From: Bacillota bacterium
GTDB taxonomy: Bacteria; Bacillota; Clostridia; Oscillospirales; Ruminococcaceae
Assembly (NCBI GenBank): GCA_023418925.1
Contig: JAEZYS010000014.1
Coordinates: 1-64,000, forward strand
Length of the DNA stretch: 64,000 nt
Direction: 5' to 3'
The notes beneath the pieces were generated by a model, which was not told where the DNA came from, searched no databases, and was given only the letters and a program-made list of their open reading frames with translations. The position numbers were made by a program, and so were the translations under genes. Positions 1 to 8,524 of this stretch are shown here, piece by piece. Position 1 is the first letter of the stretch; each line of letters opens with the position of its first letter.

Positions 1-79
1 TTATTGGTTTATTATCAACTCAACAAAAAAACACGCCGCTTGCAAAGTCCTGCAAACGACGTATCTACGTAATATTTCA

Positions 80-125
80 TGGAGCTATCTATCAGATTCG
101 AACTGACGACCTCATCCTTACCAAA
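80..125 (-). other. 3' fragment of tRNA-Thr(GGT), probable attachment site
   Basis: Read on the minus strand this is the 3' half of a tRNA: anticodon loop TTGGTAA (anticodon GGT), the 3' anticodon stem, a T-arm GTCAG-TTCGAAT-CTGAT, the 3' acceptor strand and a terminal CCA. No matching 5' half (D-arm, 5' acceptor) lies to its right, so it cannot be a working tRNA. Elements that integrate by tyrosine recombinases into tRNA 3' ends leave exactly such a copy at their far end. From the orientation, the element would extend to higher coordinates from here. That it is an att site is inference. Confidence 0.6.
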
Positions 126-223
126 GCTAAAAGGCAGTTTTTACAAGCTTTTATATATACTTACAAACCTTGAATTATAGGGCAAAATCAGCACTTTACC
201 TTTTACATCCTTTAACCTTTTAT

Positions 224-264
224 GGCGCACAAAAATGATAATAGCGCACAAATAGCGCACAAAA
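224..264 (+). repeat. Three short direct repeats, core GCGCACAAA
   Basis: The core GCGCACAAA occurs three times, near 225, 244 and 255. The last two are adjacent 11-bp units (TAGCGCACAAA). Their position about 100 bp inside the tRNA-Thr 3' fragment is typical of arm-type integrase sites or direct repeats flanking an att core. No gene covers them. The binding role is inferred. Confidence 0.45.
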
Positions 265-365
265 ATTCAAGAAAACAAAACATAAAACATTGTAGCACTG
301 CTTACATTCTAGTTAACTAATCATGCTTGTTTAATGTGCAACTTGAGTACTACCAGCATATTTGA

Positions 366-2216
366 TCAATAATCATACTCCCACATTCCTACTTCAGTCA
401 AGCAAGTTCCATCTGTCTTGCATCTATACATTTTGCCTTGAAAATCCCGATAATATATCCAGTCATCAATAATATTTATTGATTGAGTATTAGCTTTGCA
501 TAGCTCTTTATAGCCTGTTCCATCATAATTAATACTGCAAATATAGTATTCATCAGTTGTTCCAATTTCTTGAATAATTGGAACAGCTTTAATAAAATAT
601 ATCTTATCATCGTATATATTTATACTCTTACATGATGTACTATACAGTAACTTTACTTCTGTTCCATCACCATTCATATTATATATGCCGTCTCCGTTAC
701 AGTAGTAAATTTTATTTTTATATGTACAAATGCTGTTAGCAGGCTTTTCAGAAATATTAGTTTCATTTTTTCCGTCGGAATCTATACTATATATCAAGCT
801 AGTACCGCCTATAGAACTACCAATATATACTATTTTGCTGTTTATAGCACAAATATTTTCTAACATTTTGATGCTAATCTCAACTGCATCACTATCATCA
901 ATCTTTAACTTAAAAAAATGTACATCATAAGTTTCATTTTCTCCTATCAAATTTATAAATAAATTTTCATCAGATACAACTACATTATTTATAGTCGGAT
1001 TTATGCTTTCCAAATGGGAAGTGTCCATATCGGAAGTGACATTATACCCTAATGGTTTATATATTGATGTCATCATATATTCATCAAAACAATCCGTTTT
1101 CATTTTGTAAAGATGATTACGACAAACAAAGTAAAAACATCCATCAGATATATTAATATGTTCAGCTTCACCTTTCCAAATTTTCTTTTTCGTGTTTTTC
1201 TTCTCATCAACTATGTATATGCCATCACTTAAACAAACATAATGAACTCCACTATATTCAACAGCAAATGAACCGTTTGAAAGGTTTCCGCTCGTATTAC
1301 CAAGCTTATGTTCAGTTGATGTCAAATTAACTTTATAAGTTTTAGCTGTTCCGTTTACAGTTTTAATAGCAACAACTTTATATTCTGCATTATAATCAGA
1401 ATCCAATACTGTCAGATTAATATAGGTATCTTTAGTTTCAGCTAATCTCTTATTTTCTCCGTTAGTTTTGTTAAGCCTGTACACAGTATATTTTTCAGAT
1501 TCGTTAACTGAATTCCAGCATAAATACTTATCACGGTAAAAATGAGAATTATTAACTTTCTGATCTGGCTTATTAATTTTATCATTTATTTTCTGAGGTA
1601 GTTTTTTAATTGTAATTAATTCTTCTTTGTAGTTTTCATTATTTTCATAATTCAAATAATATTTATAATATTCTATTTCGTTTTTTTCTCCTCTGTCTTG
1701 TAAATATAGCCAATTATTACTTACTTCTATACATCTAGATATATAATCACTATCGGCTTGATTTGAAGAATCAATTACTTCTTTAGAATAGTATCCATTA
1801 ACATCATATATTAATAGTTCACTATAATAATCACCAGGTTCTCCATATGATATTTTATTGCCATAAATGTATGGAATATAGATATGACCGTTGTCTTTGT
1901 ATACACCATAACAGGAGTTTTCAAATCCATCTACTAACTTTTCTGTTTTTGAACCATCAGTTTTAGTCCTGAATGCCCCTCCTGTTTCTGATGTGTTATA
2001 ATAATATAGCCAATCACCAAGGACTTCTATATCACAAGCAGTCTGTATACTTAGTCTGGTTATACCTGTACCGTCGCTACGGATTTTGTAAAGCCTGCCA
2101 ACATCATTGTGATTTGAATAATAAATCCAATTGTTCTCGACTGCATAGCTTTTAATTGGTACTGCAATTGTAAATAAAATTATAACCGCCAGCAAGGTTG
2201 TTATTAGTTTTTTCAT
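366..2216 (-). CDS. Secreted DUF5050-type beta-propeller-like protein
   Basis: This is a 616-residue exported protein. An N-terminal signal peptide (MKKLITTLLAVIILFTIAV) ends near SYA. The rest consists of repeated blades of the type 'W-I/L-Y-Y ... Y-K-I-R-S-D-G-T ... L', recognisable at both ends (residues about 30-75 and about 530-610), as in the DUF5050/low-density-lipoprotein-receptor-like propeller family of clostridial surface proteins. The centre (about 210-310) looks like a fibronectin-like insertion. The ATG at 2216 was preferred over the upstream ATG at 2225 because the AAGGA box sits directly against the latter. Its ligand is unknown. It is followed by no gene on its strand and lies just inside the putative att site, so it may be cargo. 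Confidence 0.7.
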   Translation of the reverse strand: MKKLITTLLAVIILFTIAVPIKSYAVENNWIYYSNHNDVGRLYKIRSDGTGITRLSIQTACDIEVLGDWLYYYNTSETGGAFRTKTDGSKTEKLVDGFENSCYGVYKDNGHIYIPYIYGNKISYGEPGDYYSELLIYDVNGYYSKEVIDSSNQADSDYISRCIEVSNNWLYLQDRGEKNEIEYYKYYLNYENNENYKEELITIKKLPQKINDKINKPDQKVNNSHFYRDKYLCWNSVNESEKYTVYRLNKTNGENKRLAETKDTYINLTVLDSDYNAEYKVVAIKTVNGTAKTYKVNLTSTEHKLGNTSGNLSNGSFAVEYSGVHYVCLSDGIYIVDEKKNTKKKIWKGEAEHINISDGCFYFVCRNHLYKMKTDCFDEYMMTSIYKPLGYNVTSDMDTSHLESINPTINNVVVSDENLFINLIGENETYDVHFFKLKIDDSDAVEISIKMLENICAINSKIVYIGSSIGGTSLIYSIDSDGKNETNISEKPANSICTYKNKIYYCNGDGIYNMNGDGTEVKLLYSTSCKSINIYDDKIYFIKAVPIIQEIGTTDEYYICSINYDGTGYKELCKANTQSINIIDDWIYYRDFQGKMYRCKTDGTCLTEVGMWEYDY

Positions 2217-2624
2217 GATTATCATTCCTTATTCTTTCCTTTTAGAACAAGCAGTTGTTGTCAGTGCCGTCAGTATAGGAACGAAAACGTATTGTTGCTC
2301 CAATAAATTTATCATTAATATAAAATTTATTAATATGGTATCGGAACAACATTTTACTTCATGCATATGGCAACTACTTAAATATAAACTCATGTTGATG
2401 ACAGCCAGCTTCAAGTAGCAGTAGTAAACGCCAATCCTTTACTATAATGTTCAGTTGAATATCATAGCTTAAACATAGCACAAAACCGCTAGCGCGGTGG
2501 CTTCCGTAGTCAAAAGTCAAGCATATAAATCGTAACTGTCGAGGAGTCGGCAGTTTTCTTTTTATCAAGACTCCTTTAAAATAGAATTACACCGAAAGGT
2601 GAATATATTTTAAGGAGAATTCCG
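2217..2624. other. Gene-poor stretch, probable left flank of the IS91-type unit
   Basis: I see no convincing gene here. Short ORFs on both strands lack RBSs. The stretch carries the divergent upstream region of the DUF5050 gene, a perfect 5-bp hairpin ACCGC-TAGC-GCGGT at 2485-2498, and an intrinsic terminator at 2534-2562 just ahead of the recombinase RBS. IS91 left ends often carry such structures, but I cannot place the exact end. Confidence 0.4.
2534..2562 (+). terminator. Intrinsic terminator ahead of the recombinase gene
   Basis: AACTGTCGA pairs with TCGGCAGTT (one T-G wobble) around a 4-nt loop, followed by TTTTCTTTTT. It lies between the left flank and the RBS of the recombinase. It would stop outside transcripts entering the insertion sequence, a common insulation device in transposable elements. 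Confidence 0.6.
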
Positions 2625-3493
2625 ATGACCAATTCAGAAATCATACTCAAAACACAAGATGAATTTAAACTGCGAGGACTTTCACACAATACTTTGGATG
2701 AATATCTTGGTGTATTGCGCCGATTTTCTCAGTACTACAACAAGCCGATTGAAGAAATGGGAGAGCATGAAATCCGTAAGTATTTGCTGTATTTAATTGA
2801 GCAGAATAAATCCTCAGGAACAGTTAACATTCATAACAGCGCTTTACGATTTATCTATGGTGTCATTCTTGAGAGAAATATTAACTGCCGCCTTATTCCT
2901 AGACAACATCAATATCGAGAGTTTCCTGAAATCATGCGTAAGGATGAAATTCAGAAGTTTTTTGATGTTATTGATAATCTTCGGGATAGAGCGATGTTTG
3001 AAACCATTTATGGTTCAGGACTTCGCATTTCTGAAATCGTGCACCTTCGTGTTCAGGACATTGATAGCAAACAAATGCGTATCTATGTTCAAAAAGGAAA
3101 AGGGAACAAAGACAGATACACCCTTTTATCTCAAAGAAATCTTGAGCTGCTTCGTGAATATTGGAAACAATATCGTCCCAATCATATGGAAGGCTATTTG
3201 TTTTATGCAAGATCTAGAGACAAGCATATCCTATCAACGCGTTCCGTTGTTAATGCGTTCATTAAATATCGAAAGCGTGCAAAACTCTCGGATAATTACA
3301 CAACTCATACTCTACGCCATTGTTTCGCAACACATTACTTGAATCTGGTATGGATATTTATAGAATTAAAGAATTGCTTGGTCATACATTTATTCAAACT
3401 ACTGCTTTTTATCTGCATCTACAAAATATTCAGGATGATGTGAAAAGTCCTCTTGATACATTGATTGACAATAAGGTACTCGACAATGCCTGA
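2625..3493 (+). pseudogene. Tyrosine recombinase (XerC/D-like) of an IS91-type unit, frameshifted
   Basis: The first 238 codons encode a site-specific tyrosine recombinase. A SAM-like core-binding domain spans residues about 1-90. The catalytic domain has the first Arg in 'YGSGLRISE', a Lys in 'VQKGKGNKDR' and the 'HTLRHCFATH' box. At about 3335-3338 one base is missing (CATTACTT where CATTTACTT is expected). The expected C terminus (LESGMDIYRIKELLGH, then the catalytic Tyr in TTAFYLHLQ) is intact in another frame up to the stop at 3491-3493. The uninterrupted ORF would therefore lack the second His and the catalytic Tyr. The ATG has a strong AAGGAG RBS. Accessory tyrosine recombinases preceding the HUH transposase are known in some IS91-group elements. 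Either a decaying copy or a single sequencing error fits. Confidence 0.8.
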
Positions 3494-4604
3494 GGTACAG
3501 GATATTCTGCTCAAGTATGGAGATGAATTTCTCGAAAAACATAAGCTGTCCTATGTACAGACAAAGGCTTGTTCTGCAATTAAAAAGTGCAGAACGGCTG
3601 AGCTTGGCGGTCATACCGATATATGTGAAAACTGCGGCAGTGTTCGAATTTCCTACAATTCCTGCCGCAACCGCCATTGTCCTAAATGCCAGACGCTCGC
3701 CAAAGAGCGATGGATTGAAGGGCAGAAATCTAATCTGCTTAATGTCGGATATTTTCATATTGTTTTTACCGTGCCAAGTGAGTTGAACACATTAATCTAT
3801 CAAAATCAGAACGTCTGCTACAACATCCTGTTTCGAGCTGTTTCAGAAACCTTACAGGAGCTTTGTGCTGATAAAAAATATCTGAATGCTAAAATTGGAT
3901 TTACTTCCATTCTCCATACTTGGGGACAAAATCTATGTTTTCATCCGCATATCCACTGTGTTATGGCAGGCGGCGGACTTGATAAGCTAGGTAATTGGGT
4001 AAACTCACGTAAGAAATTTTTACTGCCTATCAAGGTTTTATCACGAAAGTTTCGTGGAAAATTTCTTTCACTATTAAAAGAAGCGAAGCTTGAATTTCAT
4101 AACAACGCCAACCCGTTTGCTTTTGCAGATTTAACTGACAGCTGCTACAAAAAAGAATGGGTTGTATACTGCAAGCCACCGTTTAAAACTGCTGCCTGTG
4201 TTGTTGAATATCTCGGCAGATACACACATATGGTTGCCATTTCCAATAACAGAATTCTAAGCATTAAAAACGGTCTTGTCATCTTCAAATGGCGTGACTA
4301 CAAAGATGGTTCAAAGAAGATTATGACAATTTCTGCTGAAGAATTTATCCGTCGTTTTCTTATGCACATTCTGCCAGCTGGTTTTATGAAAATACGGCAT
4401 TACGGATTTCTCGGAAACAGAAACAAGTATTCTTATCTTAAACTCTGCAAATTACAGACTCATACACCTATGATTAAAATAGTCAAAATTTCTTCTTTGG
4501 AATTGGCAGAAAAGCTGCTCGGACGAAGTGTCAGAACATGTCCTGACTGCGGAAGTGAACAAATTGTCAGATGTGGATTGTCACCTCCGACTTTGACAAA
4601 CTGA
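3486..4604 (+). CDS. IS91-family HUH transposase
   Basis: The 372-residue protein has an N-terminal zinc-binding segment (CENCGSVRI... CRNRHCPKCQ), the HUH motif in 'CFHPHIHCVMAGGG' at about residue 155-170, and the IS91 tyrosine region 'EYLGRYTHMVAISNNRI'. IS91-type enzymes move by rolling-circle transposition through single-stranded DNA. I chose the ATG at 3486, which overlaps the repaired recombinase frame (ATGCCTGA) and suggests translational coupling, over the TTG at 3465. The C terminus ends with a second Cys-rich patch (CPDCGSEQIVRC). It is somewhat shorter than many IS91 transposases (about 400 residues), so a slightly truncated end is possible. Confidence 0.85.
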   Translation: MPEVQDILLKYGDEFLEKHKLSYVQTKACSAIKKCRTAELGGHTDICENCGSVRISYNSCRNRHCPKCQTLAKERWIEGQKSNLLNVGYFHIVFTVPSELNTLIYQNQNVCYNILFRAVSETLQELCADKKYLNAKIGFTSILHTWGQNLCFHPHIHCVMAGGGLDKLGNWVNSRKKFLLPIKVLSRKFRGKFLSLLKEAKLEFHNNANPFAFADLTDSCYKKEWVVYCKPPFKTAACVVEYLGRYTHMVAISNNRILSIKNGLVIFKWRDYKDGSKKIMTISAEEFIRRFLMHILPAGFMKIRHYGFLGNRNKYSYLKLCKLQTHTPMIKIVKISSLELAEKLLGRSVRTCPDCGSEQIVRCGLSPPTLTN

Positions 4605-4790
4605 AGAAATTCTTTTAAGACTTTATCATGAGGTCAGCTTTGCTATACCTATTTTACCATATTTTACAGTAGTTTGTCTATTTCTTTTTCGAATTATACG
4701 AAAATATATCAATTTTCGCGAAGAAGAAAACGTTACTTTTCCCATAGTTACTGTATTGACGACCGCGATTTCGTGCTATGAAATTATCCA

Positions 4791-4840
4791 AACCTGCACT
4801 CCTGAGTTTTTGTAAACTCGGGAGATTTTTTATGCAGGTT
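4791..4840 (+). terminator. Nested hairpin with intrinsic terminator
   Basis: An inner stem CTCCTGAGTTT / AAACTCGGGAG with a 4-nt loop is followed by ATTTTTT. It is enclosed by an outer pair AACCTGCA / TGCAGGTT. The inner part is a good rightward intrinsic terminator. The outer stem would compete with it. It lies about 190 bp after the transposase and could be the element's terminal structure or a terminator left from a lost gene. Confidence 0.6.
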
Positions 4841-4922
4841 CGTATAATTTGCTATTCATAATGGGCAATTATTCCAAATATTATTTCCCATAACTATACA
4901 CTATTATAAAATAATCCAAAGA

Positions 4923-5099
4923 CTAATTCTCTTTGAAGACAGCGTAAAATACCTTACCACCGCTTTCTTCCGGAAGCGGTCCTGCTCCTGCTGTATCATA
5001 GCAGCCATTTGAACTCCAGCCAACAAAATCATACCCTTCTTTTGTCAATGTGAGATTTTGTGGCCAATCTGCTGAAAACCAGCCGCCATTCAATGCTAG
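4923..5099 (-). pseudogene. C-terminal scrap of a surface protein with an InlB B-repeat
   Basis: On the minus strand a frame ending in TAG at 4923-4925 reads 'LALNGGWFSADWPQNLT ... KEGYDFVGWSSNG ... KVFYAVFKEN'. This is the pattern (GGW...LT..GY.F.GW......Y.A.) of the Listeria-Bacteroides/InlB B repeat found in cell-surface proteins. No start codon, signal peptide or further repeat lies upstream. It is therefore only the end of a former gene, consistent with repeated insertion and deletion in this area. Family recognition is by pattern only. Confidence 0.55.
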
Positions 5100-5105
5100 C
5101 ATATA

Positions 5106-5282
5106 ATGATATTGTCTGAGGTATTCTCCTCGGATGAATTTGTAAAACTTGTAGATAAAGAGAACGAGAGTAATTCAAATTTGGAAGCATTACGTAAGCG
5201 TAAGTTTGAAAAAGCTGCAAAACGTAAACAGGAACAGAAACATATGGATGTAACATTGTCCCAAACTGTTCAGACTGATTAG
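5106..5282 (+). pseudogene. 58-codon remnant, probably the tail of a mobile-element gene
   Basis: An open frame from ATG 5106 to TAG 5280 ends in a strongly charged helical stretch (ALRKRKFEKAAKRKQEQKH). It has no RBS, and its first half overlaps the InlB-repeat scrap on the other strand. It looks like the C terminus of a longer, lost protein, perhaps an element-encoded one given the mobilization genes 180 bp downstream. I do not recognise the family. Confidence 0.3.
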
Positions 5283-5355
5283 AATTGTTTTGCGATGTAA
5301 TTCTGATAAAGGGGTCGCAGGGGAAAATATGGAGTACAACGGAGTATTGTCCCCC

Positions 5356-5405
5356 GCAAGCATAGGGTTCGGAAGAGAGTAAGCGCACCGCAACCCTATG
5401 CTTGC
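5356..5405 (+). other. Probable origin of transfer (oriT)
   Basis: A perfect 14-bp inverted repeat (GCAAGCATAGGGTT / AACCCTATGCTTGC, arms 5356-5369 and 5392-5405) encloses a 22-nt loop containing TAAGCGCACC. It lies 60 bp before the mobC-like and relaxase genes. A long inverted repeat next to relaxosome genes is the usual layout of an oriT, and the loop resembles the TAAGTGCGCCC nic region of MOBQ/RSF1010-type origins. The nic site assignment is inference. Confidence 0.65.
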
Positions 5406-5466
5406 ATTACAACAAAGCTGACATCTATGACATGGACATCTGAAACAACGAAAGGAATGACATAAT

Positions 5467-5991
5467 ATGAGCGACAGAACAATCAATGATACTCATTGCA
5501 AGGATAATAACAGTGAAAAACTCATTCCACTTACCATTCGTTTACCCAAAGCTACTTATGAGGTGATTAACGAACTAAAGGATAAACATAAAACTAGTTT
5601 CAGCAAAGTAGTGATACTTGCAATTGAGGGAAAATTAGAAAAATACACTAATGCAACCAGATATGTTGATACAGTACAAGCGAACAAAATTGAGAACAGT
5701 GTAAGGGAACTTTGTAAAATAAACAGAGATATATTAAACAATGTCAGACGTATTGGTATTAACTATAATCAGGAAGTAAAGCTGAAACAGGCACAAAAAA
5801 AATATCAAGATATTTTAGCCGATAAATATTCAGGTGATATAATAAGGATAAAAGCGTATGACGAATTGCAAGCAGCTAAGGAAGAGATTTCAAAATCATA
5901 TCTTGACAAAGAAGAGCTTAATAATTTGTTGACAGAATTTCAAAAAGCTGCAAAGAAAATGGAGGAAATATCATTGCATATTCACGAGTAA
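5467..5991 (+). CDS. MobC-like relaxosome accessory protein
   Basis: The 174-residue protein begins with a ribbon-helix-helix-like segment (IPLTIRLPKATYEVINELKD, residues about 20-45). It continues as a Lys/Glu-rich, mostly helical, coiled-coil-like chain to the end. This layout, the position between a large inverted repeat and a relaxase gene, and the overlap of its 3' end with the relaxase start fit a MobC-type protein that binds oriT and helps the relaxase nick. The start has AAGGA 11 nt upstream. No transfer (type IV secretion) genes are seen, so the element would be mobilizable rather than self-transmissible. Confidence 0.6.
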   Translation: MSDRTINDTHCKDNNSEKLIPLTIRLPKATYEVINELKDKHKTSFSKVVILAIEGKLEKYTNATRYVDTVQANKIENSVRELCKINRDILNNVRRIGINYNQEVKLKQAQKKYQDILADKYSGDIIRIKAYDELQAAKEEISKSYLDKEELNNLLTEFQKAAKKMEEISLHIHE

Positions 5992-7217
5992 CAAGGACAG
6001 CAAACGGAGCTGCAGCTATAACCTATGCCATGGATGGAAAAGGACATAACGGTGCAGAAAAGAGAAACGAATATGTAATGGGTATCAATTTGTGTACCAG
6101 TATTTCATTTCAGGAACAAATGGAGAAGTATTGGAAAATGGCAAGAAAAAATCATATTACTCAAATAATAAGAGTCGTTCAATCCTTTTCTGTAAATGAG
6201 TTTAACCCCAATACACCTGATGACATATTAAAAGCTAATGTTTTAGCCCAGGATTTCGTTGATGAATTTTATCCTGATAGACAGGCAGTAATATGTACAC
6301 AAACAGATGGTAAAGGCGGATGTGAACATAATCATATTCTTATTAATGATGTTTCTATGGTTAATCATAAAGGATGTGATAAAGAACAGTATTATCATCC
6401 CAATATTATGAAATGGACTGACACAATTACTGAAAAATATACTTTACTGGACCATGGAAAAATAAATAGTGAAAAGTTAACACAAACAGAAAGAGTAAGT
6501 CGGCAGAACAACTTTTACTCTTATAAGGATGATATACGTAAACGTGTAAAATCAGCCATTATTGCTTCTACCAGTAAAGATGATTTCTTAGTAAAATGCA
6601 CTTTATACGGTGTTGATGCGGTAAAGAAATCAAGCAAAAAGTATGGTGAATATTATACCTATGAGCTTGTAGACTTACTTAATATCCCTGAAAGTGCTAA
6701 ACTTCCAAACAGAAGTTTAAAGGCAAGATCATATAACCTTGGAGAAGATTATGATAATAAAGCTCTGCAAGATCATTTAGATATATATAAACGTGTGATA
6801 AATAATTTGGACAATCCAAAAATAAATGTTGATTTTACACCTCATATGAGATCTGTCAAATCTGAAGATCTGACTAATACAAAAGTATCAGAATTACATG
6901 AGACTGCAATTCCTGTGCCATCTGCTCCAGTTAATAATGTTTATGCTGTTGTACATCAAATTGAAACTAACATTGAAGATGATGATGAAAAAAGCACAAG
7001 AAAATTTAAGAAGAATGAAAATATGCGGATTCAAAAGCAAAATGAGCCTCAGCATGATGAGGATATTCAAAAGGATATAGCACAAGTACCACAGAAAATA
7101 AAAACAAAAACACATAAATCAATAAACATAGGTCGTTTCAATCCAGATAAAATGAACCTTCCAGTGTTTGAGAATTCGAAATCTATTGATGATAATGACT
7201 ATGACTACAATAAATAA
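5973..7217 (+). CDS. Relaxase / mobilization nuclease, apparent ATT start
   Basis: The protein nicks oriT and pilots the strand in conjugative mobilization. The relaxase domain covers about residues 1-200, with the metal-binding His cluster in 'GGCEHNHILINDV'. The tail is a charged, variable linker. The first ATG (6030) would cut off the N-terminal strand 'AYSRVTRTANGAAAITYA', which is in frame and of the type expected at the start of this family, where the nicking Tyr usually lies. A GGAGG box at 5961-5965 lies 7 nt before an in-frame ATT at 5973, and no ATG, GTG or TTG is nearby. I therefore propose ATT as start, with 19 bp overlapping mobC. The alternative is a translational frameshift out of mobC. 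Length is 414 residues. Confidence 0.75.
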   Translation: MAYSRVTRTANGAAAITYAMDGKGHNGAEKRNEYVMGINLCTSISFQEQMEKYWKMARKNHITQIIRVVQSFSVNEFNPNTPDDILKANVLAQDFVDEFYPDRQAVICTQTDGKGGCEHNHILINDVSMVNHKGCDKEQYYHPNIMKWTDTITEKYTLLDHGKINSEKLTQTERVSRQNNFYSYKDDIRKRVKSAIIASTSKDDFLVKCTLYGVDAVKKSSKKYGEYYTYELVDLLNIPESAKLPNRSLKARSYNLGEDYDNKALQDHLDIYKRVINNLDNPKINVDFTPHMRSVKSEDLTNTKVSELHETAIPVPSAPVNNVYAVVHQIETNIEDDDEKSTRKFKKNENMRIQKQNEPQHDEDIQKDIAQVPQKIKTKTHKSINIGRFNPDKMNLPVFENSKSIDDNDYDYNK

Positions 7218-7395
7218 GTGAGTTTGAACTGCTGGAGTTGCGTTAAAAATGTATAATGATATTGAATATATTGAAATAAATATTTTTGGATAGATTGCAA
7301 GGCACTTCCAAAAATTTTGTGTAAATAAATTCAACTAGCAAGAATTAAGAATTGAATAAAGTTACATTAGCTATCAAAGTCACATGTAACGATTG

Positions 7396-7437
7396 AATTT
7401 AATATACCAAGGAGCATGTTCCTTGGTATATTAAATT
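7396..7437. terminator. Perfect 18-bp hairpin, likely bidirectional terminator
   Basis: AATTTAATATACCAAGGA (7396-7413) pairs perfectly with TCCTTGGTATATTAAATT (7420-7437) around GCATGT. It lies between the relaxase gene and the convergent IS256 remnant. The AT ends could give U-runs in both directions. The stem is unusually long and perfect, so it may also be an element end or replication structure. Confidence 0.5.
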
Positions 7438-7458
7438 TTCGGCGATCAGCGACAGGAG

Positions 7459-8215
7459 CTATCCTGCGACTTTGTCTGAAAACATGATACTCAATTCGCT
7501 TAAAACAACGTCCCAGTTTCGACATCTCTGCGTCCAGCGTTTGACAATTTTTTCGACGCCAAATACAATATTTTTTTCAGACTTTCGTCGTTCTGAAATG
7601 ACGGCTTGTTCTTTGTAACCTGCCTGAACTGTCGGTTTAAGCCTTCAATGATATTTGTTGTATATATTATTTTCCTTATCTCTGCGGGATATGCAAAAAA
7701 CGTTGAAAGGATATCCCAATTTTCCTTCCAGCTCTTAACGCATGATGGATAGGCTTTACCCCATTTTTCTTTGAATGATACAAGATTATTCAGCGCTTCT
7801 TCTTCAGTAACTGCCTGGTAAACGAGCTTCAAATCTAACATCAAAGCTTTGATGTCCTTATAGCTTACATATCGGGTTGAACACCTAATTTGATGAATTA
7901 TGCAGCGTTGTATCTGGGCTTTTGGATATGCTGCATTTACGGCTTCCTTAAAACCTTTCAGACCGTCAACACAGAATAGATAAACCTCCTGCAATCCCCT
8001 TGATTTGAGGTCGTTCATGACACTCAGCCAGAACTAGCTTGATTCATGCTCACCTATCCAGATGCCCAAAATATCTTTGTTTCCCTCAAGAGTAATTTCC
8101 AAAACAAAATATCATTCATTTTCGACATAACTTCGCTATCGGAGGCACCAATGTAATTGTCAATCAAATGGCGCATATCAGCCTCATTTTCCTCTTTCCT
8201 TGTGATTTCTATTAT
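7459..8215 (-). pseudogene. IS256-family (MULE-type) transposase, several lesions
   Basis: The catalytic part is clear: 'YLFCVDGLKGFKEAVNAAYP', 'QRCIIHQIR', and 'YTTNIIEGLNRQFRQVTKNK' are hallmarks of IS256/mutator transposases. Three defects are visible on the minus strand. A frame change near 7540 separates the end 'RWTQRCRNWDVVLSELS' (stop at 7459). A TAG interrupts 'GIWIGEHESS-FWLSVMNDL' near 8035. The catalytic segment 'FVLEITLEGNKDILGIW' is joined directly to an unrelated or N-terminal segment near 8110, so several hundred base pairs are missing. It cannot make active enzyme. It sits between the mobilization genes and rtcB and marks past rearrangement. Confidence 0.85.
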
Positions 8216-8459
8216 ATCACTTTGTACAGGGGCGTTAAAACTTTATTATAGCAGGACACTTGGAGGCAAATATTTTAAAAATGTCAGAAACAAAACTGAC
8301 GTAAGTAACAAAACGCCTGTCATTGTAGTATGTTGGTTGTAGACTTTATAACCTTCTTCGTAAATTAAAACACTTTCCACAAATGATATGTTATCAATTA
8401 ACTAAGTTTAATAATAAAATTTTAAAAATATTATGATGTCCTTATTTGAGAATTAATTC

Positions 8460-8488
8460 TTGACAATAAGCATAATATATGCTATACT
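8460..8488 (+). promoter_or_regulatory. Sigma-A type promoter of the rtcB leader
   Basis: TTGACA (8460-8465), a 17-nt spacer and TATACT (8483-8488) form a near-consensus housekeeping promoter. The next RBS, the 26-codon ORF, the terminator and rtcB all follow on the same strand, so transcription of rtcB must pass the terminator at 8634-8663. Confidence 0.75.
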
Positions 8489-8524
8489 GCGAAACATATT
8501 AATGAAAAAAAGGAGGCGGACACA

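Noticed and set aside
2229..2414. Short minus-strand ORF upstream of the DUF5050 gene
   Set aside because: No RBS and composition like random AT-rich sequence; the end FVPILTALTTTACSKRKE gave no family.
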